DNA of 64,000 nucleotides from Leptospira stimsonii (GCF_003545875.1 NZ_QHCS01000007.1:1-64000); one strand, 5' to 3'; positions 28,980 to 41,147 are shown, numbered from the stretch's first letter. The notes: generated from the sequence alone by a model not told the origin. Numbers and translations are program-made.

Positions 28980-29888
28980 ATGCAAGATTTGGACGCGGTC
29001 CGGATCAATTTTCATGAGAATGGATTAATATTTCTGAATATACTTCTGGGGTTGATCATGTTCGGAATCGCCCTGGAACTAAAATTAGAAGATTTTAAGC
29101 TTCTTTTTAAAAAGCCGAAAGCGTCCATCACCGGAATCGTTTCCCAATTTCTTTTGTTTCCGCTCGCAACCTATCTCCTGCTCTGGATTTTAAGTCCTCC
29201 TCCAGGTGTTGCGTTAGGAATGCTTCTTGTCGCCGCCTGTCCCGGCGGTAACATATCCAATTTTATAACCTCGCTCGCGAAAGGCAACACAGCCCTTTCC
29301 ATTTCACTGACTGCGTTTTCTTCTTCGTTAGCGATCGTTGCGACTCCGTTTAATTTCTTCTTTTGGGGGAATCTTTATCCGCCGATACACAATGTTCTAA
29401 AAGAAATCGCACTCGATCCTTTCGACGTATTCAAAACAATTCTAACGATCTTACTGATCCCGATCGCGCTCGGGCTTTTGACAAATCGTTTTTTACCTAA
29501 GTTTGCCGTGAAGGCGGAAAGGCCGCTCAAGCTACTTTCCGGACTCATATTCGTCGCGTTTCTCGTTGTTGCACTCGCCGCAAACATTGAAATCTTCTTA
29601 CGGGTAATCCATCGCGTATTTCTTTACGTTTTTCTAATGAACTCGATCGGCTTTTTTCTGGGCTACTTTTTTGCGAAGATCATGCGACTGGATGAGAGGG
29701 ATGCAAGATGTATCTCTATCGAAACGGGAATTCAGAATTCAGGTCTTGGTTTGGTTCTGATCTTTGCCTTTTTCGAAGGTCAAGGTAGTATGGCAATCAT
29801 TGCCGCTACCTGGGGCATCTGGCACGCGATCGCAGGAGTTAGCTTAGCGTGGTTTTGGTCCAAACGAACAAAGAACCGAAACGCTTAG
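28980..29888 (+). CDS. BASS-family transporter coupled to the dioxygenase
   Basis: A 302-residue membrane protein with nine to ten helices. It shows the BASS blocks M-F-G-I-A-L-E-L-K-L-E-D-F, A-A-C-P-G-G-N-I-S-N-F (crossover region) and E-T-G-I-Q-N-S-G-L-G in the second half. It belongs to the same family as the gene at 8117 but is clearly diverged from it. The start follows the dioxygenase stop by 3 bases, strongly suggesting that the transporter moves the substrate or product of that enzyme. The last four bases overlap the end of the convergent trhO gene. Confidence 0.85.
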   Translation: MQDLDAVRINFHENGLIFLNILLGLIMFGIALELKLEDFKLLFKKPKASITGIVSQFLLFPLATYLLLWILSPPPGVALGMLLVAACPGGNISNFITSLAKGNTALSISLTAFSSSLAIVATPFNFFFWGNLYPPIHNVLKEIALDPFDVFKTILTILLIPIALGLLTNRFLPKFAVKAERPLKLLSGLIFVAFLVVALAANIEIFLRVIHRVFLYVFLMNSIGFFLGYFFAKIMRLDERDARCISIETGIQNSGLGLVLIFAFFEGQGSMAIIAATWGIWHAIAGVSLAWFWSKRTKNRNA

Positions 29889-30988
29889 ACGGTTTCAAAA
29901 GGATTTTGGGTTTTATAGAGCTCGGAAATCTTAGGACGGATGCGCGATTTCGTAAAAAACCGATTGTCGTTCAGCTTTCCTTTCCGGATTTCTTTTTGTT
30001 TTTCTTTCGGTAAATGTAAAATCGTTTTACATGCTTCCGTACAACACCCTTCGAATTTTTCTGAGCAATTCTCGCACTGTATAAAAAGAATATGGCACCC
30101 GGGATTTGCGCAGTTGACGTGACGATCGCTTTTTTGCCCACATTGATGACAGGTCGAAATGATTTCGTTACCGATCTTTTCCTGTAAACGCCCGTCGAAG
30201 ACGAAATTTTTTCCTTTGAATTTGGACTCCAATCCTTTTTCAGCGACTTCATGGGCATACGAGATGATCCCGCCGTGCAATTGATTCACGTCCTTATAGC
30301 CGTGATGTTTTAACCAAGCGCTCGCCTTTTCGCACCGGATTCCTCCAGTGCAATACATAAGAATTTTCTCATCTTCTTTCCCGTGTAGCAATTCAAGAAG
30401 CATCTGAAGTTCTTCTCGAAACGTATCGGACTGAGGCAAAAGTGCTCTTTCGAAATGACCGATCTCGCTCTCGTAATGATTTCTGACGTCGACTACGATC
30501 GTTTTTTCTGATTCCAGATGACGATTGAATTCCTCAGCGGAAAGATGAGTCCCCACGTTAGTCACATCGAAAGCGTCATCGTTCAGACCATCCGCAACGA
30601 TTTTTTTTCTGATCTTCAGATCCAATTTTAAGAATGATTCTCGATCGTCTTCGACGGCAATCTTAAACGGCATATTTTTGAATTCTTCTCTTGAATCCAA
30701 ATTCTCCCGAAACTTGTCAAAATTGTGGGAAGGAACGGAAAGTTGCGCGTTGATTCCTTCTCTGGCGATATAAATACGACCCAAAACGCCGAGCGATTCC
30801 CATTCTAAGTAGAGTTGGTCTCTCAGTGATTCTACTGTTTCCAAAATGACATAACGATAAAAAGAAAGAGTGGTTCTCGGAAAATTTTCGGATTCAAGAC
30901 GTTTTTTAAGAATTTCCTTTCCAAAAATATTATGAAGAGGTCGTCTTTTGGTCTTCGTTTCTTTTTCCTTTTCTTCTCGATTTGCCAT
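29885..30988 (-). CDS. trhO: tRNA uridine(34) hydroxylase TrhO (rhodanese family)
   Basis: A 367-residue protein of the YceA/TrhO family, which forms 5-hydroxyuridine at tRNA position 34 using oxygen. An acylphosphatase-like N-terminal domain (G-R-I-Y-I-A-R-E-G-I-N-A-Q-L) is followed by a rhodanese domain with D-V-R-N-H-Y-E and the active loop YCTGGIRCEKA, catalytic Cys213. A cysteine-rich segment (residues 280-320) follows, as in longer members. The N-terminal charged leader of about 30 residues may be optional. Convergent with the BASS gene. Confidence 0.92.
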   Translation of the reverse strand: MANREEKEKETKTKRRPLHNIFGKEILKKRLESENFPRTTLSFYRYVILETVESLRDQLYLEWESLGVLGRIYIAREGINAQLSVPSHNFDKFRENLDSREEFKNMPFKIAVEDDRESFLKLDLKIRKKIVADGLNDDAFDVTNVGTHLSAEEFNRHLESEKTIVVDVRNHYESEIGHFERALLPQSDTFREELQMLLELLHGKEDEKILMYCTGGIRCEKASAWLKHHGYKDVNQLHGGIISYAHEVAEKGLESKFKGKNFVFDGRLQEKIGNEIISTCHQCGQKSDRHVNCANPGCHILFIQCENCSEKFEGCCTEACKTILHLPKEKQKEIRKGKLNDNRFFTKSRIRPKISELYKTQNPFETV

Positions 30989-31181
30989 ACTTTCTTAACT
31001 CTGAAATTTTGAACATTTCTGACAAGCCTTTCTTCTTGTAAGGTATCCCGTTCCTTGTTCTCTAAGGAACAAAGTCGCACAAAAAAGGCCTTTTGCCCTT
31101 CTTGTTTCCGACGAAAGTCAAGCCCAAAAGCGCAATGATTATTTATAGGAACGGGAACGTAGGAACTTTCCGATTTCGGAT

Positions 31182-31862
31182 TTATTCGTTTTCATAGATC
31201 CGTTTCGCGTCCATTTTATGCGCGCAATATGCGATCAAAGTATAAAGAACCAACGCTTGTGTCGCAAAGAGGTAGATATTAGCCGGTATCGGAGCGAACG
31301 GATTGATCAAGATAAAAACTAAAAAGAAACCAGCAAGAAGCAACATTCCCCATCTTCCCAAAAAACCTTCTCCACTTCTACTTCCGCGAAAATAATAAGC
31401 GAACGATACGACGGTTAGAGAGGCTTCTATTCCTACTGTAAGCCATAAATTATTCCAAAGACCGAAGCCCAACTTTGTTCCGGAATCCTTGAAGACGGGA
31501 AGATCGGGAGTATGAACGGGTAAATCTAAAATGTAATGAGAAAGAACGGAGAATGCGACCGCAAGTGCGATCTTCCATTGGTAAGAAGTATCCTCTGATT
31601 TTTTATAAAAATAGAATCCGATAAACACGAGCAAAGACCAGACTATCCCGGCGACCAAACTGTGCGTAAACGGCATAAAATAAAGATCGAATGGATTGCT
31701 CGCCGTAAAGCCCGGAACTAATCTCATATGTTCGATTCCGAGCATTATGAAAATCATAAATAAGAAATCGACGAACTGAACCCCGACGAGAAGGGACCAA
31801 AAAGGCGTCTTCGGAACCGTTTTTTTTAATACGAAGGCAACACTATAATGTCCGATGAACAT
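31182..31862 (-). CDS. Polytopic membrane protein, DUF457-like
   Basis: A 226-residue protein with six to seven hydrophobic helices and a good GGAGAAT ribosome binding site. Conserved polar residues inside the membrane stand out: G-H-Y-S near the start, T-H-S-L (about residue 69) and S-H-Y-I-L-D-L-P-V-H (about 107-116). This spacing of histidines and an aspartate recalls the YdjM/DUF457 metal-dependent membrane hydrolases, but I cannot be sure. The function is unknown. Confidence 0.6.
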   Translation of the reverse strand: MFIGHYSVAFVLKKTVPKTPFWSLLVGVQFVDFLFMIFIMLGIEHMRLVPGFTASNPFDLYFMPFTHSLVAGIVWSLLVFIGFYFYKKSEDTSYQWKIALAVAFSVLSHYILDLPVHTPDLPVFKDSGTKLGFGLWNNLWLTVGIEASLTVVSFAYYFRGSRSGEGFLGRWGMLLLAGFFLVFILINPFAPIPANIYLFATQALVLYTLIAYCAHKMDAKRIYENE

Positions 31863-32040
31863 AGATTCTCCTTTGCAAAGGTTTCCAAAATCGGACTGAA
31901 TTCCATCCTTTTGTTAATACGAAGTCAATCGTTTCCTGAATTTTTGTGATCTAAAAAAGGAGAGAAATCACGGACGAGGAAACTCAATCTTTCTTTAAAA
32001 ATAGAATTGAAAGCAAGATCTTGTCGATTACCAAAGACGC

Positions 32041-32868
32041 ATGAAAGATTCACCGGTTATTCCAAAAGCGGAAAGTGTTCAGAGGGCATTACAAGAATTA
32101 GGCGATCCGGTCAAAGCCGATTTTCTTTCCGGCTATTTTAAAACGGGACCGGGTGATTACGCCGAAGGAGATATCTTTCTCGGAATCACCGTTCCCATTC
32201 AGAGAAAAATCGCCAAACGATACGAAGGTCTTCCGTTAAAGGAAATCGAAATTCTGTTACGTTCTCCTATACACGAAGAAAGATTGACCTCTCTCTTTAT
32301 CCTTTGCGATCAATTTGAAAAAGCAGAAGAAAAGGAACGAAAACAACTTCATCAATTTTATGTAAAGAATCTAAAGTATGTAAACAACTGGGATTTGGTC
32401 GATTTGAGCTCAAGAATCTTGATCGGCGAATATCTGATCGACAAAGACCGCTCTCTTTTGTATCAACTTGTGGAATCGAAAAATCTATGGGAAAGAAGAG
32501 TTTCGATTCTTTCCACTTACGCTTTTATCCGACGAAACGATTTCAAAGAGATTCTAAAAATCGCGAAGATACTCTTGAAAGACAAAGAGGATCTCATTCA
32601 CAAAGCCGTCGGCTGGATGCTTCGGGAAGTCGGAAATCGGGACAAAAAACCGGAAATCGATTTCTTGGATCGTTATGCCTCGATTATGCCGAGAACGATG
32701 CTACGTTATGCGATCGAAAAATTTCCGGAAACTCTCAAAAAGAAATATAGGAACGCCGGGAAAAAATCGAAACCGACTCCTAAGAAAAAAGTTGCGAAAA
32801 CAAAATCGAGGTCATCGAAAATAAAAACCGAAGAAAAACAAAAAGATACTTTACCCTCAAAAAGATAA
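32041..32868 (+). CDS. DNA alkylation repair protein, AlkD-like HEAT repeat family
   Basis: A 275-residue, all-helical protein. The family pattern is visible: Y-F-K-T-G-P-G-D-Y-A-E-G-D-I-F-L-G, V-P-I-Q-R-K-I-A-K-R-Y and NWDLVDLSSRILIG, then L-W-E-R-R-V-S-I-L-S-T-Y and K-A-V-G-W-M-L-R-E-V-G. AlkD-type enzymes remove bulky or charged alkylated bases without flipping them out. The last 45 residues form a basic Lys/Ser/Thr-rich tail that probably adds DNA affinity and is not part of the core. A second alkylation-repair enzyme of a different fold lies at 45246. Confidence 0.85.
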   Translation: MKDSPVIPKAESVQRALQELGDPVKADFLSGYFKTGPGDYAEGDIFLGITVPIQRKIAKRYEGLPLKEIEILLRSPIHEERLTSLFILCDQFEKAEEKERKQLHQFYVKNLKYVNNWDLVDLSSRILIGEYLIDKDRSLLYQLVESKNLWERRVSILSTYAFIRRNDFKEILKIAKILLKDKEDLIHKAVGWMLREVGNRDKKPEIDFLDRYASIMPRTMLRYAIEKFPETLKKKYRNAGKKSKPTPKKKVAKTKSRSSKIKTEEKQKDTLPSKR

Positions 32869-32893
32869 ATTCATGCTAAGTTTCGGAACATCT

Positions 32894-33826
32894 ATGAAAT
32901 TCACGTACATCCATATTCTTATTTTATTATATACTTTTTCGTTTATCAGTTGTGTCGGTAACCTAAAAGGAAAGCCCACTCCTCCGGATCCGAATCTAAG
33001 CGGGCTTTATCTTTCCTCGGAAACAGGCGAATGGGACAAAGATGGAAAGCTCAAGATCGAAGTTCTTAGCATCTTTCCAAAATCAAACGGGGAGCTTGCG
33101 TTTGAAAGGAAAACGATCGTGCGTCTTTCTTTTGTCGCAAGCGACAATAGGGAAGAATGGAGAATTCGATCCGGCGGGGTCGTGACGAGTCAAAACGAAA
33201 TCCTGCTTCAGGAATCCTTATATCAAGAATATCACGTTCTCCATATGGGCGCCAGAGAATCCGATCCGAAAAAATGGAAGCTCAACGAAATGGGAGCGCC
33301 GGCAAAAGTTAGGGAAGTCGGGAACGTTACTTCGAGCGGAAATCTTTTGGGAGAAATGTCGCCGGACGGAAGGGAGTTGAAATTTTCCAAGGCAATCTAT
33401 CGAAAGATCGGAAACGCCTTTTTAGGAAGAATCACGACTACGGTAAACCAGAAAAAACTAACCTTGGACAATGAAATTTCCGGAGTCGTCTTCTATAAGG
33501 GCGGAGAGAACGTAGAGGATAGAATCGTGGCCGTATTTTCCAAAACCGATTTTATACGCCCCGGAATGACCTTCCTTGTCGGAAATGAAAAAGTCCCATG
33601 CAAGATCATAGAAGTTTTTCAACAATCTGCGACCTTAGAACCTATTTCTAAAAAGAATCTTTCCGTCGTCATCGGAGATCCGGTCCTTTTGGAAGGGAAT
33701 GTGGATTATAAAGCGATCAACAAAAGAGCAACTGCGGATGAATTGATTCGAAAATTAAAATCAGATCCGAACGTAAGCAAAGAAGAATTGATCAGAGAGA
33801 TCGAAAAGTTAAAGAACGAAAGATGA
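32894..33826 (+). CDS. Lipoprotein of unknown function
   Basis: A 310-residue predicted lipoprotein from the ATG at 32894 (an in-frame ATG at 32873 is also possible). The signal ends S-F-I-S-C. The mature part has mixed alpha/beta composition with no domain I recognise. One stretch (about residues 95-120) resembles a short beta domain, and the C-terminus ends in a charged helix (S-K-E-E-L-I-R-E-I-E-K-L). It follows the AlkD-like gene closely on the same strand. The function is unknown. Confidence 0.65.
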   Translation: MKFTYIHILILLYTFSFISCVGNLKGKPTPPDPNLSGLYLSSETGEWDKDGKLKIEVLSIFPKSNGELAFERKTIVRLSFVASDNREEWRIRSGGVVTSQNEILLQESLYQEYHVLHMGARESDPKKWKLNEMGAPAKVREVGNVTSSGNLLGEMSPDGRELKFSKAIYRKIGNAFLGRITTTVNQKKLTLDNEISGVVFYKGGENVEDRIVAVFSKTDFIRPGMTFLVGNEKVPCKIIEVFQQSATLEPISKKNLSVVIGDPVLLEGNVDYKAINKRATADELIRKLKSDPNVSKEELIREIEKLKNER

Positions 33827-33867
33827 TCAAATCTATTTAAGAAACCATTCCTGCGATTGTGTTCCTC

Positions 33868-35034
33868 TTACTTCGCAATCAATTTAGATCGAAGTCTTTG
33901 AAACGGATACTCGATCAAAATGTAGAGCGGAACCGCAAATAAGATAATCAAAAGAAACACAATCGCAAATTGAGAAAAGAATACAAACGTTGATTCCGGC
34001 TCCGATTTAATTCCGAGAATCGAAATGGCAACGCCGATCAAAACCAAATGCCAGAGGTAGATCGTATAACTCAATCTGGATATGGGAACGAACAATCTCA
34101 AACTCAAAAACCGATGCAGAAATCCTTCGAACCGAACGACCGAAAGCATCAAAATACCGGCAAAACCTATATTCAGAAAATTATATTTGATCGTATGATT
34201 CAGAATCGTATTCATTTCCTCGTGAATCCAATGGGCGGTTGCTAAAAGGGAAAAGAAGAAGAATAAACTACAATAAAAGACGAGATCGTTTTGTTTTAAC
34301 GTTTCGACGATGGACTTATGATTCATATAAATGTCCATCGCGATTACTCCGATCACGATCGAATCAAATCGAGTATGAAACGGAAAGTAAATTTCCTGGA
34401 AGTATTCCGGTGAGGAAGGATAGACGGTCTTCGAATAGATCCAAAAACGAGTCAATGTCGGCACCAAAAGAAGAATCCACAAAAGACATTGTCTTACTTT
34501 TGGATCTCTTTTAAATAGAAGCCAAGCGCAGAGAAACGGAAAAACCAGATAAAACTGCTCTTCCATCGACAAGGACCAAGTATGTATATTGAATCCCTGG
34601 AAATAGTTTCCCAGGAAAACAAAGTCCCCCCAAGAATTCATCAGAGACAAGCTCAATCGATTTGATTGTTGGATCATCTCTGACTTCTGAGCAACTTTCA
34701 AAGCAATGAACAAAAAAGTAAGACTGATCAAGAGAAAGATAAAATAGGCGGGAAAGATACGAAGAGTTCTTTTGAGAAAGAACGATTTAAAATTGATCTT
34801 TCCGTTTCGCGTCCAATCGTTCCATAGCCCCAGAGAGATCAGAAAACCGCTCAAAACAAAAGACAAATCCACACCAGACCAAAAGAAAGATTCTGAATGA
34901 AACGTCCCCAATTCTTCCCAAACGAGCGCATAATGATTTAAAATCACTAAGATAATTGCGAAAGCCCGAAGTCCATTGAGAGATCGAATCTCCGATTCTC
35001 TATGAAACCAAATGTCTTTAATAAAAGCTTTCAT
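33868..35034 (-). CDS. Acyltransferase 3 family protein (OafA/YrhL type)
   Basis: A 388-residue membrane protein with ten to eleven helices and a good GGAGAA ribosome binding site. Hallmarks of acyltransferase 3 are R-S-L-N-G-L-R-A-F-A-I, the conserved His in L-N-H-Y, G-V-D-L-S-F-V-L-S-G-F-L and T-W-S-L-S-M-E-E-Q-F-Y. The family transfers acetyl or other acyl groups from the cytoplasm to surface glycans. No glycan operon is adjacent, so the acceptor is unknown. Confidence 0.88.
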   Translation of the reverse strand: MKAFIKDIWFHRESEIRSLNGLRAFAIILVILNHYALVWEELGTFHSESFFWSGVDLSFVLSGFLISLGLWNDWTRNGKINFKSFFLKRTLRIFPAYFIFLLISLTFLFIALKVAQKSEMIQQSNRLSLSLMNSWGDFVFLGNYFQGFNIHTWSLSMEEQFYLVFPFLCAWLLFKRDPKVRQCLLWILLLVPTLTRFWIYSKTVYPSSPEYFQEIYFPFHTRFDSIVIGVIAMDIYMNHKSIVETLKQNDLVFYCSLFFFFSLLATAHWIHEEMNTILNHTIKYNFLNIGFAGILMLSVVRFEGFLHRFLSLRLFVPISRLSYTIYLWHLVLIGVAISILGIKSEPESTFVFFSQFAIVFLLIILFAVPLYILIEYPFQRLRSKLIAK

Positions 35035-35611
35035 GCTTTCTCCAATTTCATTATCAGAACTTTTATCAATTCTTCTCCTGTCAAATTCAAATTACAATGA
35101 TCCAACTTAGTGCTTAGACACCGGCTCTTCTTTGTTCTTTCCATTATATACGTATCTAACATTCAAGAAGGTCATTTTTTTTAAAAAAAGATTTCTTTGG
35201 AAATTTATTTCCGCTTAAAAAATAAGCAATTAGAAATCATTTCGAGCAGAATATTTCGGTTAACGTACGATTCTTTTTATTTTATCTGTTCTTTTATGTT
35301 GAAGAAAAAGGGAATCACATTCGAATGATAATATGAAAGTTTTTGCACTTCTGAAATTGTATTCAGAAAATTGAATGCTCGAATGAATGGCGAACTTTCG
35401 AATGCCGCGCACGCGACAGATGTAGAAATGAAATGCATTTAAAAATCTTTTTCACCTAATTCTTGTTAGATAAAGAGAAGAGTTTTAGATTCTTTAGAAA
35501 AAAAGGAAGAAAGAAGAAAAAGTCAGAGGTAAGGTAAACGTTCGGGAAAAAAGGAAAGGTTGGAAAAGAGGCAGGCCGCGGATCTTATTTCGATCCACGA
35601 CCGTTCGGTTT
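35035..35611. other. Gene-free stretch between the acyltransferase and typA
   Basis: AT-rich DNA without a convincing gene. Plus-strand open frames that overlap the 3' end of typA lack coding character. No tRNA, repeat of the dispersed type or clear terminator was recognised. Confidence 0.4.
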
Positions 35612-38009
<2,398 letters not shown>

Positions 38010-38450
38010 TCAGGAATTCGGAAGAAAGTCCGGTTCTAAAATTCTCGGGCAAAATTGAAAGATCGCGCCGAGATAATGTCTCGCGATCGAATGAAAGATC
38101 CATTCTCCTGCATTCTTGAGAGAATCTTTGAACTCCGGAACTGGATAAGCTTTTCTTCGGAAGAGGGAATCCAGATCCCAGTCTTCTTCTCCGGGAATTA
38201 CTTGGATCTTGAGCATCGCATACACTGTGTGATTTTCCGGATCATAGCGAAAGACAAGAGAACGAGACGCAAAAGGATTTCGAATCGTAAACGTGGCCCA
38301 ACTTCCCTTTGGACCGATTTCGGCTCCGCTTAGGGAATAGAGTTCGTACCCGTGTTCCTTTTCTTCTCCGAAGAATTCTTTGAATTCCGAGTAGAAGGCT
38401 TCCGCAAATTCTTTTTGTAGTTTGAAAATCGGATCGAATTCCTCGGACAT
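38010..38450 (-). CDS. Hypothetical cytoplasmic protein (146 residues)
   Basis: A 146-residue protein without signal or membrane segments. It contains F-A-E-A-F-Y-S-E-F-K-E-F-F and G-S-W-A-T-F-T-I-R-N-P-F-A, then acidic and aromatic stretches (E-D-W-D-L-D-S-L-F). No family is recognised. It sits between two repeat-rich intergenic regions. Codon use and a single long frame support it as real. Confidence 0.6.
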   Translation of the reverse strand: MSEEFDPIFKLQKEFAEAFYSEFKEFFGEEKEHGYELYSLSGAEIGPKGSWATFTIRNPFASRSLVFRYDPENHTVYAMLKIQVIPGEEDWDLDSLFRRKAYPVPEFKDSLKNAGEWIFHSIARHYLGAIFQFCPRILEPDFLPNS

Positions 38451-38996
38451 ATTTGGAAAGAATTTCTCTCCTTCCCTCCTTTGGGAAGCTTTTTGGAAAA
38501 GTGTGAGTTCCTACTTTTTGAGATTTTTAAAAAAGCCATCCCACTTGGAATCAGCTTAGGGAGTTCCCACGTTTTAAAATCGGAAAAACAAAGAGCCACT
38601 TTGGATCTTCGTGTGAGTTCCTACTTTTTAAGTTTTTTTTGAAACGCTTTCTTTCCTTTTCGTAGAGTTTCTTCTCCGGCTTTCTCCGTAATTCCGACTT
38701 CTTTTCCGAACCAGAGAAATGTTTTTCTTTTACGATCCGCAAGGGACAGGGAGGCCTTGGTCTGGTAAAAAAGGGCGCACCATTTTTTTAGAGCGCTCTC
38801 CTACCAGACCGAGCGGGAATCCGCGAGGCCGGACTCGGCCCGGTCCGCCCTCTTACAAACGCCTTTTCGTTTTCTCCGTGTTTGGCGGATGCGGCCAAAT
38901 TTTATTTCTTTCTCTCCTCGAAGAATTCGGATAAAATCCTTGCTGATTTTCAAATCTCGGATTCCATCGACCGGTCTTTTGAGAGGAATTTCATCC
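38451..38996. repeat. Repeat-rich and structured intergenic region 2
   Basis: Between the 146-residue gene and the molybdopterin oxidoreductase. Copies of the dispersed core occur at 38501-38519, 38559-38570 and 38611-38629. The 38750-38870 part is GC-rich with several inverted repeats: GGTCTGGTA/TACCAGACC (38759-38767 with 38802-38810), GCGG-gaat-CCGC, and others. No gene is visible. Confidence 0.65.
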
Positions 38997-41147
38997 ATGA
39001 GCCAACAAACCCACTTTCGTTCTTGCACCCTCTGTGAAGCCATGTGCGGCCTCCGTATCGAAGTCGAAGACGGTAAAATTTCCGCCATCCGCGGCGATAA
39101 GGACGATCCTTTCAGTCGAGGTCATCTCTGCGCGAAAGGCCCCGAACTCAAAAATCTCTACGAAGATCCGGATCGCCTTAAATTTCCTGTTAAACGAACT
39201 CCCGAAGGTTGGGTGCAAGTTTCTTGGGTGGAAGCTTTGTCCGAAACGGCGAAGGCCCTTTTTGAAATTCAAAACAAATATGGGAACGATTCCGTCGCAG
39301 TTTACAACGGAAATCCGAACGTTCACAACTACGGCTCTATGCTCTTCGGTCAGAGATTCTCCAATCGCCTCAAAACGAAGAATCATTATTCCGCGACTTC
39401 TGTAGATCAGCTTCCTCATCAACTTCTTTCCTATCTCATGTTCGGTCACCAACTCCTCATCCCGATTCCGGACATCGATCATACGAAATACTTTCTCATC
39501 TTAGGAGGAAACCCTTTCGCTTCCAATGGAAGTCTTATGACGGTCCCCGACGTAAAGAAGAGATTGAAGGAACTCCAAGAAAGAGGAGGTAAGTTTATCG
39601 TCGTCGATCCTAGAAAAACGGAAACGGCGACTCACGCGGACGAACACGTCTTTATCCGTCCCGGCGCGGACGCGTTCTTTCTATTAGCAATCTTGCATGT
39701 TTTCTTCGAGAAGAATCTGGTGAAACCCTCTTCCCTTTTTGATTCCAAGGATCTTTCCTTCATTCAAAATCTTGCATCCGAATATTCTCCCACGAAAGTG
39801 GAAAAGGTGACTGGCGTCCCCGCTTCTACGATCGAAAGAATCGCTCTCGAATTTTCTTCTTCCGAAAATGCGGTATGTTACGGAAGAATCGGAGTTTCCA
39901 CACAAGCCTTCGGCGCCCTCTCTCAGTGGCTTATCAATCTTGTGAACATTCTCACCGGAAATTTGGATAAGAAGGGAGGAGCGATGTTCACTCTTCCTGC
40001 GGTGGATCCGATCGATCCCAAAGGCGCTCTCAAGAGTTCTCCCGGAACCTTCAATACGTTTCAGACCCGTGTGAGAAAACTTCCCGAGTTCAGCGATGAA
40101 CTTCCGGTCGCGGCCCTCTCCGAGGAAATTCTCACTCCGGGTGAAGGACAGATCAAAGCCTTTGTAACATCCGCGGGGAATCCGGTTCTTTCCACTCCGA
40201 ACGGTTCCAAACTGGAGGAAGGTCTAAAGAATTTAGAGTTTATGGTCTCCGTCGATTTTTATATCAACGAGACGACACAACACGCAAACTACATTCTCCC
40301 TCCGACTTCGACCTTGGAACACGATCACTACGATATGATCTTCAACGTCTTTGCGGTTCGAAATACGACGAAATATGCGCAACCGATCTTCGATCCGGAA
40401 CCGGGGATGCTCCACGACTGGGAAATTTTTACCGATCTCACCAAAAGACTCGAATTGCTAAGAGCCGGAAAACCCCTTCCGGATCAGATCATCACAACCA
40501 AACTCGGACCTTCTACGATCATCGATTTTGCACTTCGAACAGGACCGTACGGAGAAAAGGGAAAACACAATCGAATGCTCAACATTCAATTGTTAAAGGA
40601 CAATCCTCATGGAATCGACCTCGGTCCTCTGATGAGTTGTTTTCCCGAGAGACTTCTTACGGAAGATAAAAAGATTCATCTTCTCCCCAAACCTGTGTTA
40701 GACGATCTTCCGAGACTGAAGAAAAAATTCGAAGAGTGGTCCGCAACAAAAAAGGATTCGAATTTTCTCCTCATAGGAAGAAGACATCTTCGGAACAACA
40801 ATTCCTGGATGCACAATATGCCCAAACTCATGACGGGTAAGAATCGTTGTACTCTTCTGATTCATCCGAATGACGCAAAAACCTTAGGAATATCCGAAGA
40901 GGAAGAAGTCCAGGTGGAATCCAGGGTGGGAAAAATTCTCATCCCGACCGAGATCACGGAAGAGATCATGCCCGGAGTCGTCAGTATTCCGCACGGTTTC
41001 GGTCACTCGAAGAACGGTGTCCGCCTGAGCGTGGCGAAACAATTCGCGGGAGTGAGCATCAACGACCTTACGGACGAAGAATCTCTGGACGAACTTTCTG
41101 GAAACGCGGCTTTTACCGGGATTCCGGTGAGCATTCGAAAAATATAA
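38997..41147 (+). CDS. Molybdopterin oxidoreductase with N-terminal 4Fe-4S cluster
   Basis: A 716-residue enzyme of the DMSO reductase superfamily, from the ATG at 38997 (GAGAGGA upstream). The N-terminal cluster ligands are Cys10, Cys13, Cys17 and Cys45 (C-T-L-C-E-A-M-C then H-L-C-A-K-G). Molybdopterin-binding blocks include I-L-G-G-N-P-F-A-S-N, V-V-D-P-R-K-T-E-T-A and, in the C-terminal domain, L-L-I-G-R-R-H-L-R-N-N-N-S-W with S-I-P-H-G-F-G. There is no twin-arginine signal, so it is cytoplasmic. The electron partner and substrate are unknown; no other subunit gene is adjacent. Confidence 0.88.
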   Translation: MSQQTHFRSCTLCEAMCGLRIEVEDGKISAIRGDKDDPFSRGHLCAKGPELKNLYEDPDRLKFPVKRTPEGWVQVSWVEALSETAKALFEIQNKYGNDSVAVYNGNPNVHNYGSMLFGQRFSNRLKTKNHYSATSVDQLPHQLLSYLMFGHQLLIPIPDIDHTKYFLILGGNPFASNGSLMTVPDVKKRLKELQERGGKFIVVDPRKTETATHADEHVFIRPGADAFFLLAILHVFFEKNLVKPSSLFDSKDLSFIQNLASEYSPTKVEKVTGVPASTIERIALEFSSSENAVCYGRIGVSTQAFGALSQWLINLVNILTGNLDKKGGAMFTLPAVDPIDPKGALKSSPGTFNTFQTRVRKLPEFSDELPVAALSEEILTPGEGQIKAFVTSAGNPVLSTPNGSKLEEGLKNLEFMVSVDFYINETTQHANYILPPTSTLEHDHYDMIFNVFAVRNTTKYAQPIFDPEPGMLHDWEIFTDLTKRLELLRAGKPLPDQIITTKLGPSTIIDFALRTGPYGEKGKHNRMLNIQLLKDNPHGIDLGPLMSCFPERLLTEDKKIHLLPKPVLDDLPRLKKKFEEWSATKKDSNFLLIGRRHLRNNNSWMHNMPKLMTGKNRCTLLIHPNDAKTLGISEEEEVQVESRVGKILIPTEITEEIMPGVVSIPHGFGHSKNGVRLSVAKQFAGVSINDLTDEESLDELSGNAAFTGIPVSIRKI

